Positions 1 through 9,138 of a stretch of DNA of 64,000 bases are shown here, piece after piece. How positions within the stretch are numbered: the first letter of the stretch is position 1; each line of letters opens with the position of its first letter. The DNA is from an uncultured Saprospiraceae bacterium (lineage in GTDB: Bacteria > Bacteroidota > Bacteroidia > Chitinophagales > Saprospiraceae), in assembly GCA_943788055.1 (NCBI GenBank), contig CALSOU010000002.1, positions 62,001-126,000 on the forward strand, written 5' to 3'. The notes under the pieces were generated by a model, which did no database searches, was not told the origin of the DNA, and saw only the letters and a list, made by a program, of their open reading frames with translations. Made by a program: the position numbers and the translations under genes.

Positions 1-1337
1 GGCTTCTTCTTACGTTTCTTAATTTCACGGATTTGTTTGTAAGCATTTATCATTGTTTCTTCCAAACCAGAACGTACCAAATCAACTTCGTCTGCGCCTC
101 TCACAATCATTGCTTTTTCCTTGTTGGTAATTTTTTTACCCGTAGTTTTCTCAACGATATCGACGATATTAGAGTAGGTATTCTGATCAAACCTCTTCTG
201 AAGGCGACCAAAACGCATATGAGAAAGGTTCTTTAACCATTCAAAGTACGAAACCGTTACACCTCCAGCATTTAGATACATATCAGGAACCACTACAATT
301 CCTCTTTTTGACAACATGTCCTCAGCAACATCTGTCACTGGACCGTTTGCTGCTTCTCCGATTATTTTTGCTTTAACTAAATCAGCGTTATCTTCTCGAA
401 TCTGGCTTTCAAGTGCTGCCGGAATAAGTATGTCACATTCTATACCTACCCAATCATTTCTTTCTTTCAATGTCGTTGTGCCAGGAAATCCTAATATCGA
501 GCCCGTCTTCTTACGGAACTTCACCAATTTATCAATATCAATACCAGTCTTATTATAAATTGTGCCTTCAATCTCAGAAACTCCGACGATGATAGCACCT
601 CCCTCCTTCTGACATATTGAACCAGTATAGGTTCCAACATTACCAAGACCTTGTATGACAATTGTTTTACCTTTCATACCAGGTTTCAGTCCTAATTCTG
701 CCATATCATCCGCATACGACACGATTTCTCTTAATCCATAAAACACTCCTCGTCCGGTGGCTTCTGTTCTTCCAGCAATCCCTCCATGTGAAACAGGCTT
801 GCCTGTTACACATCCTAAAGCATCAATTTCTCCATTCTTCAAAACTTGATAAGTATCTAGAATCCATGCCATCTCACGAGGACCTGTTCCATAATCAGGA
901 GCCGGCACATCAGTGCCAGGACCAATGAAGTTCTTTCGAATAAGTTCTGTAGTATATCTACGAGTTATTCTTTCCAATTCATTTTCAGAATAACTTCTCG
1001 GTGATACTTTTACACCACCTTTGGCTCCACCAAATGGTACATCAACAATCGCACATTTGTATGTCATCAGTGATGCTAGTGCCATCACCTCTTCTTGATT
1101 CACGTGATGTGAAAAACGAATACCACCTTTCGTTGGAAGTCGATGATGACTGTGTTGGACTCGATATGCTTCAATCACTTCATATTTATTTCCGATTTTC
1201 ACCGGAAACCGCATCTGATACACAGCATTACATGCGCGTATCTGCTTCAGAAGTCCACTTGGAAGACCTGAATAGGCTGCTGCTCTATCAAAGTTTGCAA
1301 GTACACTTTCGTAGAATCTTGCCTGTTTATTGCTCAT
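1..1337 (-). CDS. gdhA: Glutamate/leucine dehydrogenase, 3' end beyond window
   Basis: Oxidative deamination or reductive amination of an amino acid, most likely glutamate, with NAD(P), in the cytoplasm. The translation begins MSNKQARFYESVL and contains the substrate-binding stretch LPTKGGIRFS, the catalytic-lysine region KCAIVDVPFGGAKGG, and a Rossmann segment IQGLGNVGTYT, in the order expected for the Glu/Leu/Phe/Val dehydrogenase family. About 445 codons are present and the C-terminus lies outside the window. The ATG at 1337 overlaps the last 11 bases of the upstream CcmD-like gene, so it is probably co-transcribed with the ccm cluster. Substrate choice between glutamate and other amino acids is inferred from family frequency only. 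Confidence 0.9.
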   Translation of the reverse strand, partial: MSNKQARFYESVLANFDRAAAYSGLPSGLLKQIRACNAVYQMRFPVKIGNKYEVIEAYRVQHSHHRLPTKGGIRFSHHVNQEEVMALASLMTYKCAIVDVPFGGAKGGVKVSPRSYSENELERITRRYTTELIRKNFIGPGTDVPAPDYGTGPREMAWILDTYQVLKNGEIDALGCVTGKPVSHGGIAGRTEATGRGVFYGLREIVSYADDMAELGLKPGMKGKTIVIQGLGNVGTYTGSICQKEGGAIIVGVSEIEGTIYNKTGIDIDKLVKFRKKTGSILGFPGTTTLKERNDWVGIECDILIPAALESQIREDNADLVKAKIIGEAANGPVTDVAEDMLSKRGIVVVPDMYLNAGGVTVSYFEWLKNLSHMRFGRLQKRFDQNTYSNIVDIVEKTTGKKITNKEKAMIVRGADEVDLVRSGLEETMINAYKQIREIKKRKKK

Positions 1338-1542
1338 CTTTAATTTGGTTTTCTAATTTAGTAATCCTCCGCTCCAGAAAGAACAGAAATAGGAAAATAC
1401 CGCTCAATATCGCACAAACAACCATAACGGTTGTCAGCATTTTTCCTTCATTTGGTAAGGGTGTAGTAGATTGAGCAGCTAGAATCGAAGCGCTCAAAAA
1501 AGAACTTAAGAAACCTATAAGTAAAACGATATTTTTTCTCAT
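1327..1542 (-). CDS. ccmD: CcmD-like small membrane protein of cytochrome c maturation
   Basis: A 71-residue protein with an N-terminal signal-like hydrophobic segment (residues 5-23, ending near AAQ) and one further membrane helix (about 36-56), followed by a charged tail ERRITKLENQ. The helix plus charged KLE tail is what CcmD-family proteins show; CcmD stabilises the CcmABC haem-release complex in the cytoplasmic membrane. Position directly downstream of ccmB and ccmC supports the call strongly, since sequence alone is weak at this length. The added signal-like segment is common in Bacteroidota versions but not in the proteobacterial protein. Confidence 0.75.
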   Translation of the reverse strand: MRKNIVLLIGFLSSFLSASILAAQSTTPLPNEGKMLTTVMVVCAILSGIFLFLFFLERRITKLENQIKDEQ

Positions 1543-1654
1543 TGTATTCTGCTTACAGCTTATCGTATAAGTCTCGATAAAGCTAAACGCAACACGAGGA
1601 CGAATCTGATATTATTTTTAGGATTGTACAAACATTTCTCTTGTTATTTACAAA

Positions 1655-2707
1655 TTATTCCATCATTTTTAAATGTACTTTTTCATCGAGTCTCTTGATC
1701 CTAAGGACAAGGCTTGCAATCCAAGTTCCCAATAGTGTAAAGCCAATTATCGCTGGATAAAAAACCATACGCATAGTATTATCCATATCTTCTCCTCCAA
1801 ATGCAGGATTTCCCCCATTGCCTGGATGGAGCGAATCTGTAATCCGAGGAATCACAAAAATTAAGGGTACAATTGTAAAGAACGCAAATATGCTATATGC
1901 AGAAGAGATGCGTGCACGTTTGTCGACGTCATCCATGCTAGACCTAAGTATAAGGTATGCAAAATAGATCATCATAGAAATTGCAGACATATTTAGTTTC
2001 ACGTCCGTTGTCCAATACGCTCCCCAAGTGTTTTTGGCCCAAATAGAACCAGTAGCGAGACCTAAACAACCCATTAAAATTCCTGCTGTAATGAGCGATG
2101 AGGCTTTGTGATCATCATCTATATTTCTCTTCCGCAGATACTTTACATTCATAATCATTGCTCCGAAAAACAAAATAAACATCGAAAACCAAAGCGGTAT
2201 ATGATAGAAAGTATTTCTAATCGTTTCGATCAAGATGTTTCTATATGGGAATAGAAACCCTGATTTCTTGTAGAGTCTTGGCATTTCCTTGATATCCCAA
2301 GTCCTATTACTTGTGGTTGGTTTTGATTGGAGAATGAGCGCATTTGGATAAACTAAGGTGCCGTTTGCTTCATCAGTCAAAAACAAGGTCGTAATGGCGG
2401 TATTATCCTTACCCGGTAAAGTCGCGGGGATATCAAAAGTTACATTAACCGTTCTCCCCTCTCCTACTTCCACCGACTTAGCCTCAATAAAATTTGATTG
2501 ATCAAGCTTAATATAGCTTTTTGGGGCTTGACCCCCATATTCAGCATTGTACACCTCCACGGAGATCATTGCCTCTTCACCAGTTGCGAACACACTTTTG
2601 CCAATGCTCGTTATGCCCGGTTTGAGGGGTACCATGAGACCAGCAATTACCGTGTAAAGTAAGATCAAGATTGCCAAGTATTTCCACCAATTCTTATATA
2701 AATTCAT
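1655..2707 (-). CDS. ccmC: Haem exporter subunit CcmC/CcsA-like, with N-terminal extracytoplasmic domain
   Basis: Membrane protein of the haem-handling family used for cytochrome c maturation. Residues 9-28 form a first membrane segment, about 30-140 look like a soluble beta-rich domain outside the membrane, and about five further helices follow (near 168-188, 200-225, 237-256, 268-288, 318-340). The haem-binding loop reads WGAYWTTDVKLN, a variant of the tryptophan-rich WG.WW.WD motif of CcmC/CcsA in which two aromatic positions differ. The protein is 350 residues, about 100 longer than proteobacterial CcmC because of the N-terminal domain. It lies 19 bases after ccmB. A CcsA-type assignment cannot be excluded. 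Confidence 0.85.
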   Translation of the reverse strand: MNLYKNWWKYLAILILLYTVIAGLMVPLKPGITSIGKSVFATGEEAMISVEVYNAEYGGQAPKSYIKLDQSNFIEAKSVEVGEGRTVNVTFDIPATLPGKDNTAITTLFLTDEANGTLVYPNALILQSKPTTSNRTWDIKEMPRLYKKSGFLFPYRNILIETIRNTFYHIPLWFSMFILFFGAMIMNVKYLRKRNIDDDHKASSLITAGILMGCLGLATGSIWAKNTWGAYWTTDVKLNMSAISMMIYFAYLILRSSMDDVDKRARISSAYSIFAFFTIVPLIFVIPRITDSLHPGNGGNPAFGGEDMDNTMRMVFYPAIIGFTLLGTWIASLVLRIKRLDEKVHLKMME

Positions 2708-2726
2708 ACATCAAGTTCTTATTAAC

Positions 2727-3383
2727 CTAGCTCCTCCAAACAACTGGAAAAATCACAACAGCTAAACCAAATAAAATTAAGTCAATACCCGCTAGCATAA
2801 GTAAGTCAGCGGTAAAACCAGTATCGTTTACAATGCCAAGTGCTCCAGCAGAAAGATTCAGTAACAAAAGTAAAATTGGAATAATCAACGGTAGAGAAAG
2901 GATCGCCATCATTGTCGATTGATTATTCTGAGTACTTAAGATACTTGCAACAAATGTAAAACAAGTAGAAACACCAATTGCTCCCATTGTAATACAAACA
3001 AAAAAGAGCCCTAGAGATTGAACAGGATTAATTGTGAACAAAGCCATAGTCCCGTATAATATAAGGGAAACAAGCATCAACATCAAAATATTATAGATAA
3101 TCTTAGCAACGATAAGATCTCCAGGATGTACAATCTGATAGTAATAGAGGTACTGATTTTTAGATTCCTGATTAAAACTTTTAACTAAGGCATTTAATGC
3201 CGCAAAGAGGAATATTATCCAAAACAATACATTCCACGCCATAACACTTACTGACTGAAAAGCCTTGTAGACTATAAAAGTTGAAGTAACCACATAGAGT
3301 AATATCGCACCAATTGCATACTTGTCTCGTAACTCAATACGAAGATCTTTCATTACAAGCGCAAAAATTGTGCTTACTTTCAT
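2727..3383 (-). CDS. ccmB: Haem exporter protein CcmB
   Basis: 218-residue integral membrane protein, the permease partner of the CcmA ATPase in haem release for cytochrome c maturation. It starts with a short cytoplasmic segment KDLRIELRDKYAIGA typical of CcmB, followed by about six hydrophobic helices and the conserved region around SLPLIIPILLL. The length matches the family. It heads the minus-strand run ccmB-ccmC-ccmD. No ccmA ATPase gene is present nearby, so the ATP-binding partner must be encoded elsewhere, as is common in Bacteroidota. Confidence 0.9.
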   Translation of the reverse strand: MKVSTIFALVMKDLRIELRDKYAIGAILLYVVTSTFIVYKAFQSVSVMAWNVLFWIIFLFAALNALVKSFNQESKNQYLYYYQIVHPGDLIVAKIIYNILMLMLVSLILYGTMALFTINPVQSLGLFFVCITMGAIGVSTCFTFVASILSTQNNQSTMMAILSLPLIIPILLLLLNLSAGALGIVNDTGFTADLLMLAGIDLILFGLAVVIFPVVWRS

Positions 3384-3451
3384 ACCACAAAAGTAACTAT
3401 ATCCAATAGTACTGTAGTCAAATAATAGTCATTTTTTATTGTTTGGAGTGG

Positions 3452-3994
3452 CTAGGATTTGGATATTTTGTATTTGACGCACAGCTGCAGATGACCATAA
3501 TTGGGAAAAATATCTTCAGATAACTTTGGATGCATGAAAGTTGATTCAAATTTCATACCGATACGCTCCATTACTCGCATTGAAGCTTTGTTCGGTTTTG
3601 GTGCAACTGCATAAATTCTATCTAACTTGAGATGATCAAATCCATAACTAATAAACGCTGATGCCATTTCTATTGCTATACCTTGTCTCCAAAATTCTGG
3701 TAACAAACGCCAGCCAATGTCAACAAAATCCTCTGATAGATAGGTCTGGTTACTGAGCCCTACCCAACCTACGAAACGATCTGAATCTTTCTTAAAAACT
3801 GGTGTATACGCAAAAGAGTGCTCTTCAAAAACACCTTACATTTTCAACAGAAATTGTCTACACTCATCATATGTTGCAATTCCAGGAAAGAATCTCATCA
3901 CATCAGAATTCTGATGAAGACTTAAAACATGAGGAAGATTTGATTCAGTCCATGATCGACAATACAAACTCTCTGTTTCAAGTACGGTATTCAT
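3452..3994 (-). pseudogene. GNAT (RimJ/RimL-type) acetyltransferase with internal stop
   Basis: Reading from the ATG at 3994 gives MNTVLETESLYCRSW, the usual opening of RimJ/RimL-like N-acetyltransferases, then an in-frame TAA at 3836-3838 (codon 53), then in the same frame the rest of the fold: FVGWVGL, DIGWRLLPEFWRQG (acetyl-CoA pyrophosphate loop, here R-Q-G) and ASMRVMERIGMKFE. The total, 180 codons plus stop, is a normal length. One base change (for example CAA or AAA to TAA) explains the break. A downstream TTG at 3706 could start only an 84-residue C-terminal piece lacking half of the fold, so the gene is probably inactive unless the stop is a base-calling error. Confidence 0.8.
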
Positions 3995-4060
3995 AAGTTC
4001 GGCGATTAATTATTGCACCATCAAACTGGTTTTGCTCAATACAAAAGAATCATATTCATC

Positions 4061-5236
4061 TTAAAACTGATCGTAAATGTACTTATTGCCTTCGTGGACT
4101 AATTCAAGCAATTCACCATCAAATTTTTCAACATGACCAATCACTTGAGCGTCGATTCCAAGTTGCTTACTAATATCTATCAAACCCTGTGCTGCATTTT
4201 CATCAACATACATTTCCAAACGATGTCCCATATTAAAAACTTGAAACATTTCTTTCCAACTGGTCTTTGACTCCTCTTGGATAAGCGAAAACAAGGGCGG
4301 TACGTCTAGTAGTTGATCCTTTACTATTTTTACATTTTCCACAAACTTCATCACCTTAGTTTGTGCCCCTCCCGAACAATGGATCATCCCATGAATATTG
4401 TCTCTGTATTTATCAAGTGCAAGTTTGATCAATGGTAAATAGGTTCGCGTTGGAGAAAGTACGAGTTTTCCTACATCTACTCCTTCAACTGGTGAAGGGT
4501 CTGTCAACAATTGTGAACCTGCATATACAAGGTCTTGTGCAATATGATGATCATAAGACTCTGGGTATTTGTCGGCATAGACTTTTGAAAACACATCGTG
4601 TCTTGCGCTTGTCAAACCGTTGGAACCTGTACCTCCATTATAAGCATCTTCGTAAACGGACTTCCCATAAGATGCAAATGCAACAATAACTTGTCCATTA
4701 CGAATATTATTTACCACAAGGTTTTTTCTCGGAAGTCTTGCAAACGTAGTGTACCCCACGTCTATCGTTCTTACAACGTCACCAACATCAGCTGTCTCCC
4801 CTCCCGCAAGTTCGATGTTTATATCAAACTCTTTCATTTTTGAGATAAAATCAGTACATGCATTGATAATTTCAGAAATAACCTCACCGGGTATCACGCT
4901 TGCATTTCGTCCTATCGTAGAGGACAAAATAATATTATCAACCGCACCGACGCAAGCCATATCGTCGACATTCATCACGATTGCATCTTGGGCGATTCCT
5001 CGCCAAACAGAAAGATCATTTGTTTCTTTCCAATACATATAAGCTAAACTCCCCTTTGTACCTGCCGTGTCAGCATGCATTATATTACACCAATCTGGGT
5101 CATTGGCAACCAAATCTGGAAGAACCTTGCAAAACGCCTTTTCGTAAAGTCCTTTATCTAGATATTTTATCGCTTGATGGACATCATCTTTAGTTGCAGA
5201 AACTCCGCGTGCCGCATATTTATGAGAATCATTCAT
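4061..5236 (-). CDS. purM: Phosphoribosylformylglycinamidine cyclo-ligase (AIR synthase)
   Basis: Fifth step of purine synthesis: ATP-dependent ring closure of FGAM to AIR in the cytoplasm. The sequence shows the PurM/selenophosphate synthetase fold: MHADTAGTKGS near residue 60, the nucleotide-binding DAIVMNVDDMACVGA near 88, ELAGGETADVGD near 145, and GGTGSNGLTSARHD near 205. It is the longer (391 residues) PurM type usual in Bacteroidota, compared with about 345 in E. coli. The ATG at 5236 is preferred to a TTG nine bases upstream. It stands alone, with a structured RNA candidate on the opposite strand upstream. Confidence 0.93.
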   Translation of the reverse strand: MNDSHKYAARGVSATKDDVHQAIKYLDKGLYEKAFCKVLPDLVANDPDWCNIMHADTAGTKGSLAYMYWKETNDLSVWRGIAQDAIVMNVDDMACVGAVDNIILSSTIGRNASVIPGEVISEIINACTDFISKMKEFDINIELAGGETADVGDVVRTIDVGYTTFARLPRKNLVVNNIRNGQVIVAFASYGKSVYEDAYNGGTGSNGLTSARHDVFSKVYADKYPESYDHHIAQDLVYAGSQLLTDPSPVEGVDVGKLVLSPTRTYLPLIKLALDKYRDNIHGMIHCSGGAQTKVMKFVENVKIVKDQLLDVPPLFSLIQEESKTSWKEMFQVFNMGHRLEMYVDENAAQGLIDISKQLGIDAQVIGHVEKFDGELLELVHEGNKYIYDQF

Positions 5237-5360
5237 TATTGTCAATTATAGCATCAAAAGACCGCCTGTAAATAGTAAACTTTACGATTCTAGACTATAC
5301 CCTTTGATTGATAGAATAAGAAAGGACAAAGATAAAAATTTAAATATATCAAGATAGAAA

Positions 5361-5467
5361 GACTTGGTACGGTTCTTGCGCTATTCTTAATAGCAGAATT
5401 GAAAAGCTGCAACTGTTAAAAGAACCGATCAAGTCCGGCCTTAGAAATAAGGTTGGACTTTTTTATT
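5361..5467 (+). ncRNA. Candidate structured small RNA between purM and smc
   Basis: On the + strand, bases 5361-5377 and 5420-5435 form a long inverted repeat (8 bp perfect, CGGTTCTT with AAGAACCG, then an internal loop, then GACTTG with CAAGTC). Inside it lies a perfect 6-bp hairpin, GCTATT/AATAGC (5380-5394), and a weaker GCAG/CTGC pair. Immediately after comes a terminator hairpin that shares the bases AAGTC with the 3' arm, so the outer stem and the terminator could compete. No start codon or ORF is present, and both flanking genes lie on the other strand. The same place also contains a match to a sigma-54 promoter (GG at 5366-5367, GC at 5378-5379). Function unknown. Confidence 0.5.
5431..5467 (+). 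terminator. Rho-independent terminator of the purM-smc intergenic RNA
   Basis: A 13-bp stem (AAGTCCGGCCTTA with TAAGGTTGGACTT, two G-T pairs, GAAA-like loop) is followed on the + strand by six T and then ATTT. The T run is on the + side only, so it does not serve smc or purM, both on the minus strand. Confidence 0.75.
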
Positions 5468-5487
5468 TCATTATGTTTTGGAACCAA

Positions 5488-8400
5488 CTAGCCAACTGCT
5501 TCTGACATTACAGGATCATGATCGTAGTTTCTAAAGTCAACTTCACTAACAGATGAGACTCCCTTCTCTTCCATATACACCCCATACAGAACATCTAATT
5601 CTGCCATTGTCGCTTTGTTGTGAGTAACTACGAGAAACTGCGAATCTTGAGAAAAAGCACGTATAATATTCGTAAACTTTTGTACGTTTTGGTCATCCAA
5701 CGGTGCATCTACTTCATCAAAGATACAAAAGGGTGCAGGTTTCAGAAGATAGAGACTAAATAGCAATGCCGAAGCTGTAAGTGTTTTCTCTCCCCCACTC
5801 AGTTGACTGAGAGACTGTGGACGCTTTCCCTTTGGCTTTGCAATTATTTCAATATTCGACTGAAGTGGATTTTCAGGATCAAGCAAGACCAAATCGCAAT
5901 CATCATCCTGCGTAAACAAAGATCGAAACACTGTTACAAAATGCTTTCGAACTTGATCAAAAGCTTCCAAGAAAAGTTTCGTGGCAGTAGATTCGATCTC
6001 CTCCATTGTCGCAATCAGTTCTTCCTTTGCCTGATTAATATCATCGCGTTGTGCTTCGATATTTAGTTTGCGCTCCTCCATTTCTTTATAAGCCTCGACT
6101 GCCATTGGATTGATTTCACCAAAATTGCTAAGCCTATTTTGCATTTTCTCAATGCGAATCTCTTGTTCTCCTATAGAATATCCTTCTGGAATCTCATATT
6201 CAAAAGCATCAATATTTTCAGAGAACTCAATGTTTATGCGCTGTTTTATACCTTGCAGCTTGTATTTCAAATCAGCTGCTCTGTCTTTTTGCAAATTGAT
6301 TTTTGATTGAAGTTCTGTAAAAACTTTGTTAAGCTTTCTGACTTCCTGTTCTTCTTCTCCAATTCTATGTTTCGCGTCAAAGTATGATTGCTCTATTCCA
6401 CCTAAATCAGCTTGCTCCACTTTCCTCGCTTGATACTCTTCTTGCAAGGCTCCTTTTAATTTAGCAAGTTCGACAGTTCGATCCTCCTGTGCTTGAATTT
6501 CTCGTCCTTTTCGTTTCTCGATCGATTGAAATTCCTGCTCGGCCTCAGCTAGCTTTTCAGTGTTGAAGGTATTCTCCTTTTCGAAGTTTTCAATTAGGTT
6601 CTGTTGCTTGAGTTTGGCAATCTGATCATCATTCATCTGCTTTGAAAGCCTAGCTAGATCCTCAGATAATTTATTCAAAGTACCTTTATGACTTAATTGA
6701 GGCACCAAAACTTCCAGCTTGTCTGAGATTTCTTGTTTCTCTAGTCTTAGACGTAATAGGTTCTCTTCATTCAATGCAATTGTTGATTCTTGATCTGTTT
6801 TTGCATCATTTTGTTGTGATAGATTTTGCTCAACACTATCAACAGAGGCTTGAAGTTTATACTGTAATCTTGTCTTGCCATCTATATCTCTTTGCAGTTC
6901 CTTGATCTCTGCGGCGTGATTAATTTCGGATTGCGTTACTCGCTCCTTTTCTAATCGTTCAATATTGGATCTGATGGTCTGAAACTGATTGCTCAATTGC
7001 TCTTTATCTGCAATTAACTGCTCTAGTTTCTTCTTACGACCAATTTTTTTACCTTCAAAAAGATTGATCGATCCACCGATAAATTGTCCATTTTTAGACA
7101 TGATTGAACCGTCTTTGGAAATTAGGTTAACATGCTTTAAACCTGTATCATCAAAAGCTTCTTGACCGCTTGCTTGATAAGTGTCATAAAGAATATATTG
7201 AATCAGGCTTTTATACTTATCCGCACATTGAATCAAATTCAACATAGGAACAAGATCAGTTTCATTCTGTTTAACAAGTTTTGGAATTCGATCCAAAATA
7301 AAAAACCTTGCCTTTCCCCGTTTTGCTGTCTTTAGCAGTTGAATCGCTTCTAAAGCATCGTCTGATGTATCAACCACATAATAATCAAGGAAATCACCCA
7401 TTGCCAGTTCAACCGCAGGACGGTCTTGCTCACTACAACTAATTACATCAGAAAGAATAATCTGTTCCTTCTTCCACGTTTTATGCAAGTACTTTACTGA
7501 CTCAGGGAACCCTTCAAGCTTATTTATCATGCTTTGCAAAAGGTCAATTTCGTTCTGCTTAACGTCCCTCTTCCTTTGGATGTCTCTTCGCTCATTCTTT
7601 GCGAGATCAATATCTTCTCTTAAGGCATCGAGCTTTTCTTTCTTTTGATCTTCTGCCGCCTGTAACTCCATTTGCCGGCGTTGTAAATTCTCTATTTCCA
7701 GAGTTAATTTGGACAATTGATCCTTTTCATCTACCACCTTGGCCAACTGATCTTGAGAACGATTCTTAAGAAATTCGATTGTATGTTGAGCTTGCTGGAT
7801 CTTATTATCGGCAATTGCTATTTCTTTTTCGATATGCAACTGCTGCTTCTCAAATTCAATCTTTTGCTGTTCTTTCAATTCAACTTGAGCCTTATTGTCT
7901 TCGTATAAACCTCGAAGATCATTATAAGCTCTTTGACTTTCCTCATATTTCGAATTTAGATCAGACAATTCCACGTGCTCAATAGCTACTCGGTCCTTAA
8001 TCTTCTTAATGGCTTCCGCCAAAAAGTGCATTTTTTCTTTTAATTCATCCTTTCGACGATCCATTCCTTTAAGCTTGTCAGAGCTATAACTAGCTTCTTT
8101 TTCAAGCATTGCCTTACGATTTTCTTGCTTCCGGATATTATCAGTAATTGAAGATATTTTCTGCTGGAATAGGCTTAGTTGCTTTTCGTCATTTATGTTC
8201 TTGAGTTTCTCTTGCTCTAGCTTGGCTTCCTTTCTATCGATAGTAGCCCGTAATTGATGATATTGAACTTGATGCGACGTAATCTCTTTCTCAAGTGCCA
8301 TAAAATCATCACGCAGTGCGGTCAATTTGACAGCATGAAAAAGCAAGCTTGTTTGCTTGTAGTTTGCTTTTAGGTCTAAATATCTTTGTGCTCTTCGCGC

Positions 8401-9024
8401 TTGTTTCTCAAGAGCCTTGAGGTTACCAGAAATCTCAAACAAGAGATCTTCAACCCTATCTAGATCATTTTGGGTGAGATTCAATTTTGATAAAGCTTCT
8501 GATTTTCGCTTTTTGTACTTGGAAATACCAGCAGCTTGTTCGAACATTTTACGTCTAGCGTGATCCTTATCTTGTAGAATATCATCTACCATGCCCAATT
8601 CAATAATAGCATAGCTATTTGATCCAATACCACTATCAACCAGCAGGTTATTAATATCCTTTAGTCTACAAGGCAAATCATTCAAGCGATATTCAGATTC
8701 CCCAGATCTATATAGAATCCTTGAAATTCTGACGATATGATACTCAGAAGGAAGAATACTCTTATTATTTTCAAAAACGATGGAAACTTCTGCTGAAGGT
8801 GCTTTCTTTTTGGACTTGGTACCATTGAAAATTACATCATGCATCTTCTCTAGTCGCAATTCCTTAGACTTTTGTTCACCCAATACCCATCGAATTGCAT
8901 CGATAATATTTGACTTTCCAGAACCGTTTGGTCCTACGATTCCAGTCACATGCTCATTGAAGTGAATGACTGTATCTCGAGCGAAGCTCTTAAATCCTTT
9001 TATCTCTAAACTCTGTAATCGCAT
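5488..9024 (-). CDS. smc: Chromosome segregation protein SMC
   Basis: 1178-residue SMC ATPase, which forms dimers that load on DNA with ScpAB and organise and segregate the chromosome. Walker A is GPNGSGKSN at residues 31-39. Two long heptad-rich coiled coils (about 170-500 and 670-1010) flank a hinge (about 510-665). Near the C-terminus come the ABC signature LSGGEKTLTASAL and Walker B with D-loop CIFDEVDAPLDD. The length is typical. The start MRLQSLEIKGFKSFA is the usual SMC beginning. It is divergent from topB across a region rich in DnaA-box-like sites. No frameshift was found over 3.5 kb. Confidence 0.97.
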   Translation of the reverse strand: MRLQSLEIKGFKSFARDTVIHFNEHVTGIVGPNGSGKSNIIDAIRWVLGEQKSKELRLEKMHDVIFNGTKSKKKAPSAEVSIVFENNKSILPSEYHIVRISRILYRSGESEYRLNDLPCRLKDINNLLVDSGIGSNSYAIIELGMVDDILQDKDHARRKMFEQAAGISKYKKRKSEALSKLNLTQNDLDRVEDLLFEISGNLKALEKQARRAQRYLDLKANYKQTSLLFHAVKLTALRDDFMALEKEITSHQVQYHQLRATIDRKEAKLEQEKLKNINDEKQLSLFQQKISSITDNIRKQENRKAMLEKEASYSSDKLKGMDRRKDELKEKMHFLAEAIKKIKDRVAIEHVELSDLNSKYEESQRAYNDLRGLYEDNKAQVELKEQQKIEFEKQQLHIEKEIAIADNKIQQAQHTIEFLKNRSQDQLAKVVDEKDQLSKLTLEIENLQRRQMELQAAEDQKKEKLDALREDIDLAKNERRDIQRKRDVKQNEIDLLQSMINKLEGFPESVKYLHKTWKKEQIILSDVISCSEQDRPAVELAMGDFLDYYVVDTSDDALEAIQLLKTAKRGKARFFILDRIPKLVKQNETDLVPMLNLIQCADKYKSLIQYILYDTYQASGQEAFDDTGLKHVNLISKDGSIMSKNGQFIGGSINLFEGKKIGRKKKLEQLIADKEQLSNQFQTIRSNIERLEKERVTQSEINHAAEIKELQRDIDGKTRLQYKLQASVDSVEQNLSQQNDAKTDQESTIALNEENLLRLRLEKQEISDKLEVLVPQLSHKGTLNKLSEDLARLSKQMNDDQIAKLKQQNLIENFEKENTFNTEKLAEAEQEFQSIEKRKGREIQAQEDRTVELAKLKGALQEEYQARKVEQADLGGIEQSYFDAKHRIGEEEQEVRKLNKVFTELQSKINLQKDRAADLKYKLQGIKQRINIEFSENIDAFEYEIPEGYSIGEQEIRIEKMQNRLSNFGEINPMAVEAYKEMEERKLNIEAQRDDINQAKEELIATMEEIESTATKLFLEAFDQVRKHFVTVFRSLFTQDDDCDLVLLDPENPLQSNIEIIAKPKGKRPQSLSQLSGGEKTLTASALLFSLYLLKPAPFCIFDEVDAPLDDQNVQKFTNIIRAFSQDSQFLVVTHNKATMAELDVLYGVYMEEKGVSSVSEVDFRNYDHDPVMSEAVG

Positions 9025-9067
9025 AGCCTACAAAAGTACGACTTCAAGGTATGTTTAAGTAAATTAG

Positions 9068-9138
9068 TTTTCCACACTTAGCAGTATTCCACATAATTCA
9101 AGGGCAAAATGTGGATAAGTTGTTTTTGACGTGGAAAA
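9068..9138. other. Cluster of four DnaA-box-like sites
   Basis: Within 71 bases there are TTTTCCACA (9068-9076, +), TATTCCACA (9085-9093, +), the exact reverse complement of TTATCCACA (9110-9118), and CGTGGAAAA (9130-9138), a one-mismatch reverse match to TTTTCCACA. Two match the classical TTWTNCACA consensus exactly and two are one base off. They sit in the divergent gap between smc and topB beside an AT-rich stretch. This could be an origin element or a DnaA-responsive promoter; the sequence alone cannot say. Confidence 0.55.

Noticed and set aside
1001-1474. 157-codon ORF on the + strand
   Set aside because: It is the antisense shadow of glutamate dehydrogenase and the CcmD-like gene; both minus-strand genes have clear family motifs and this one has none.
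5361-5380. Sigma-54 promoter as the sole explanation of the purM-smc gap
   Set aside because: The match is good, but the same bases form the 5' arm of a long inverted repeat, so the element could be coincidental; kept as an alternative only.
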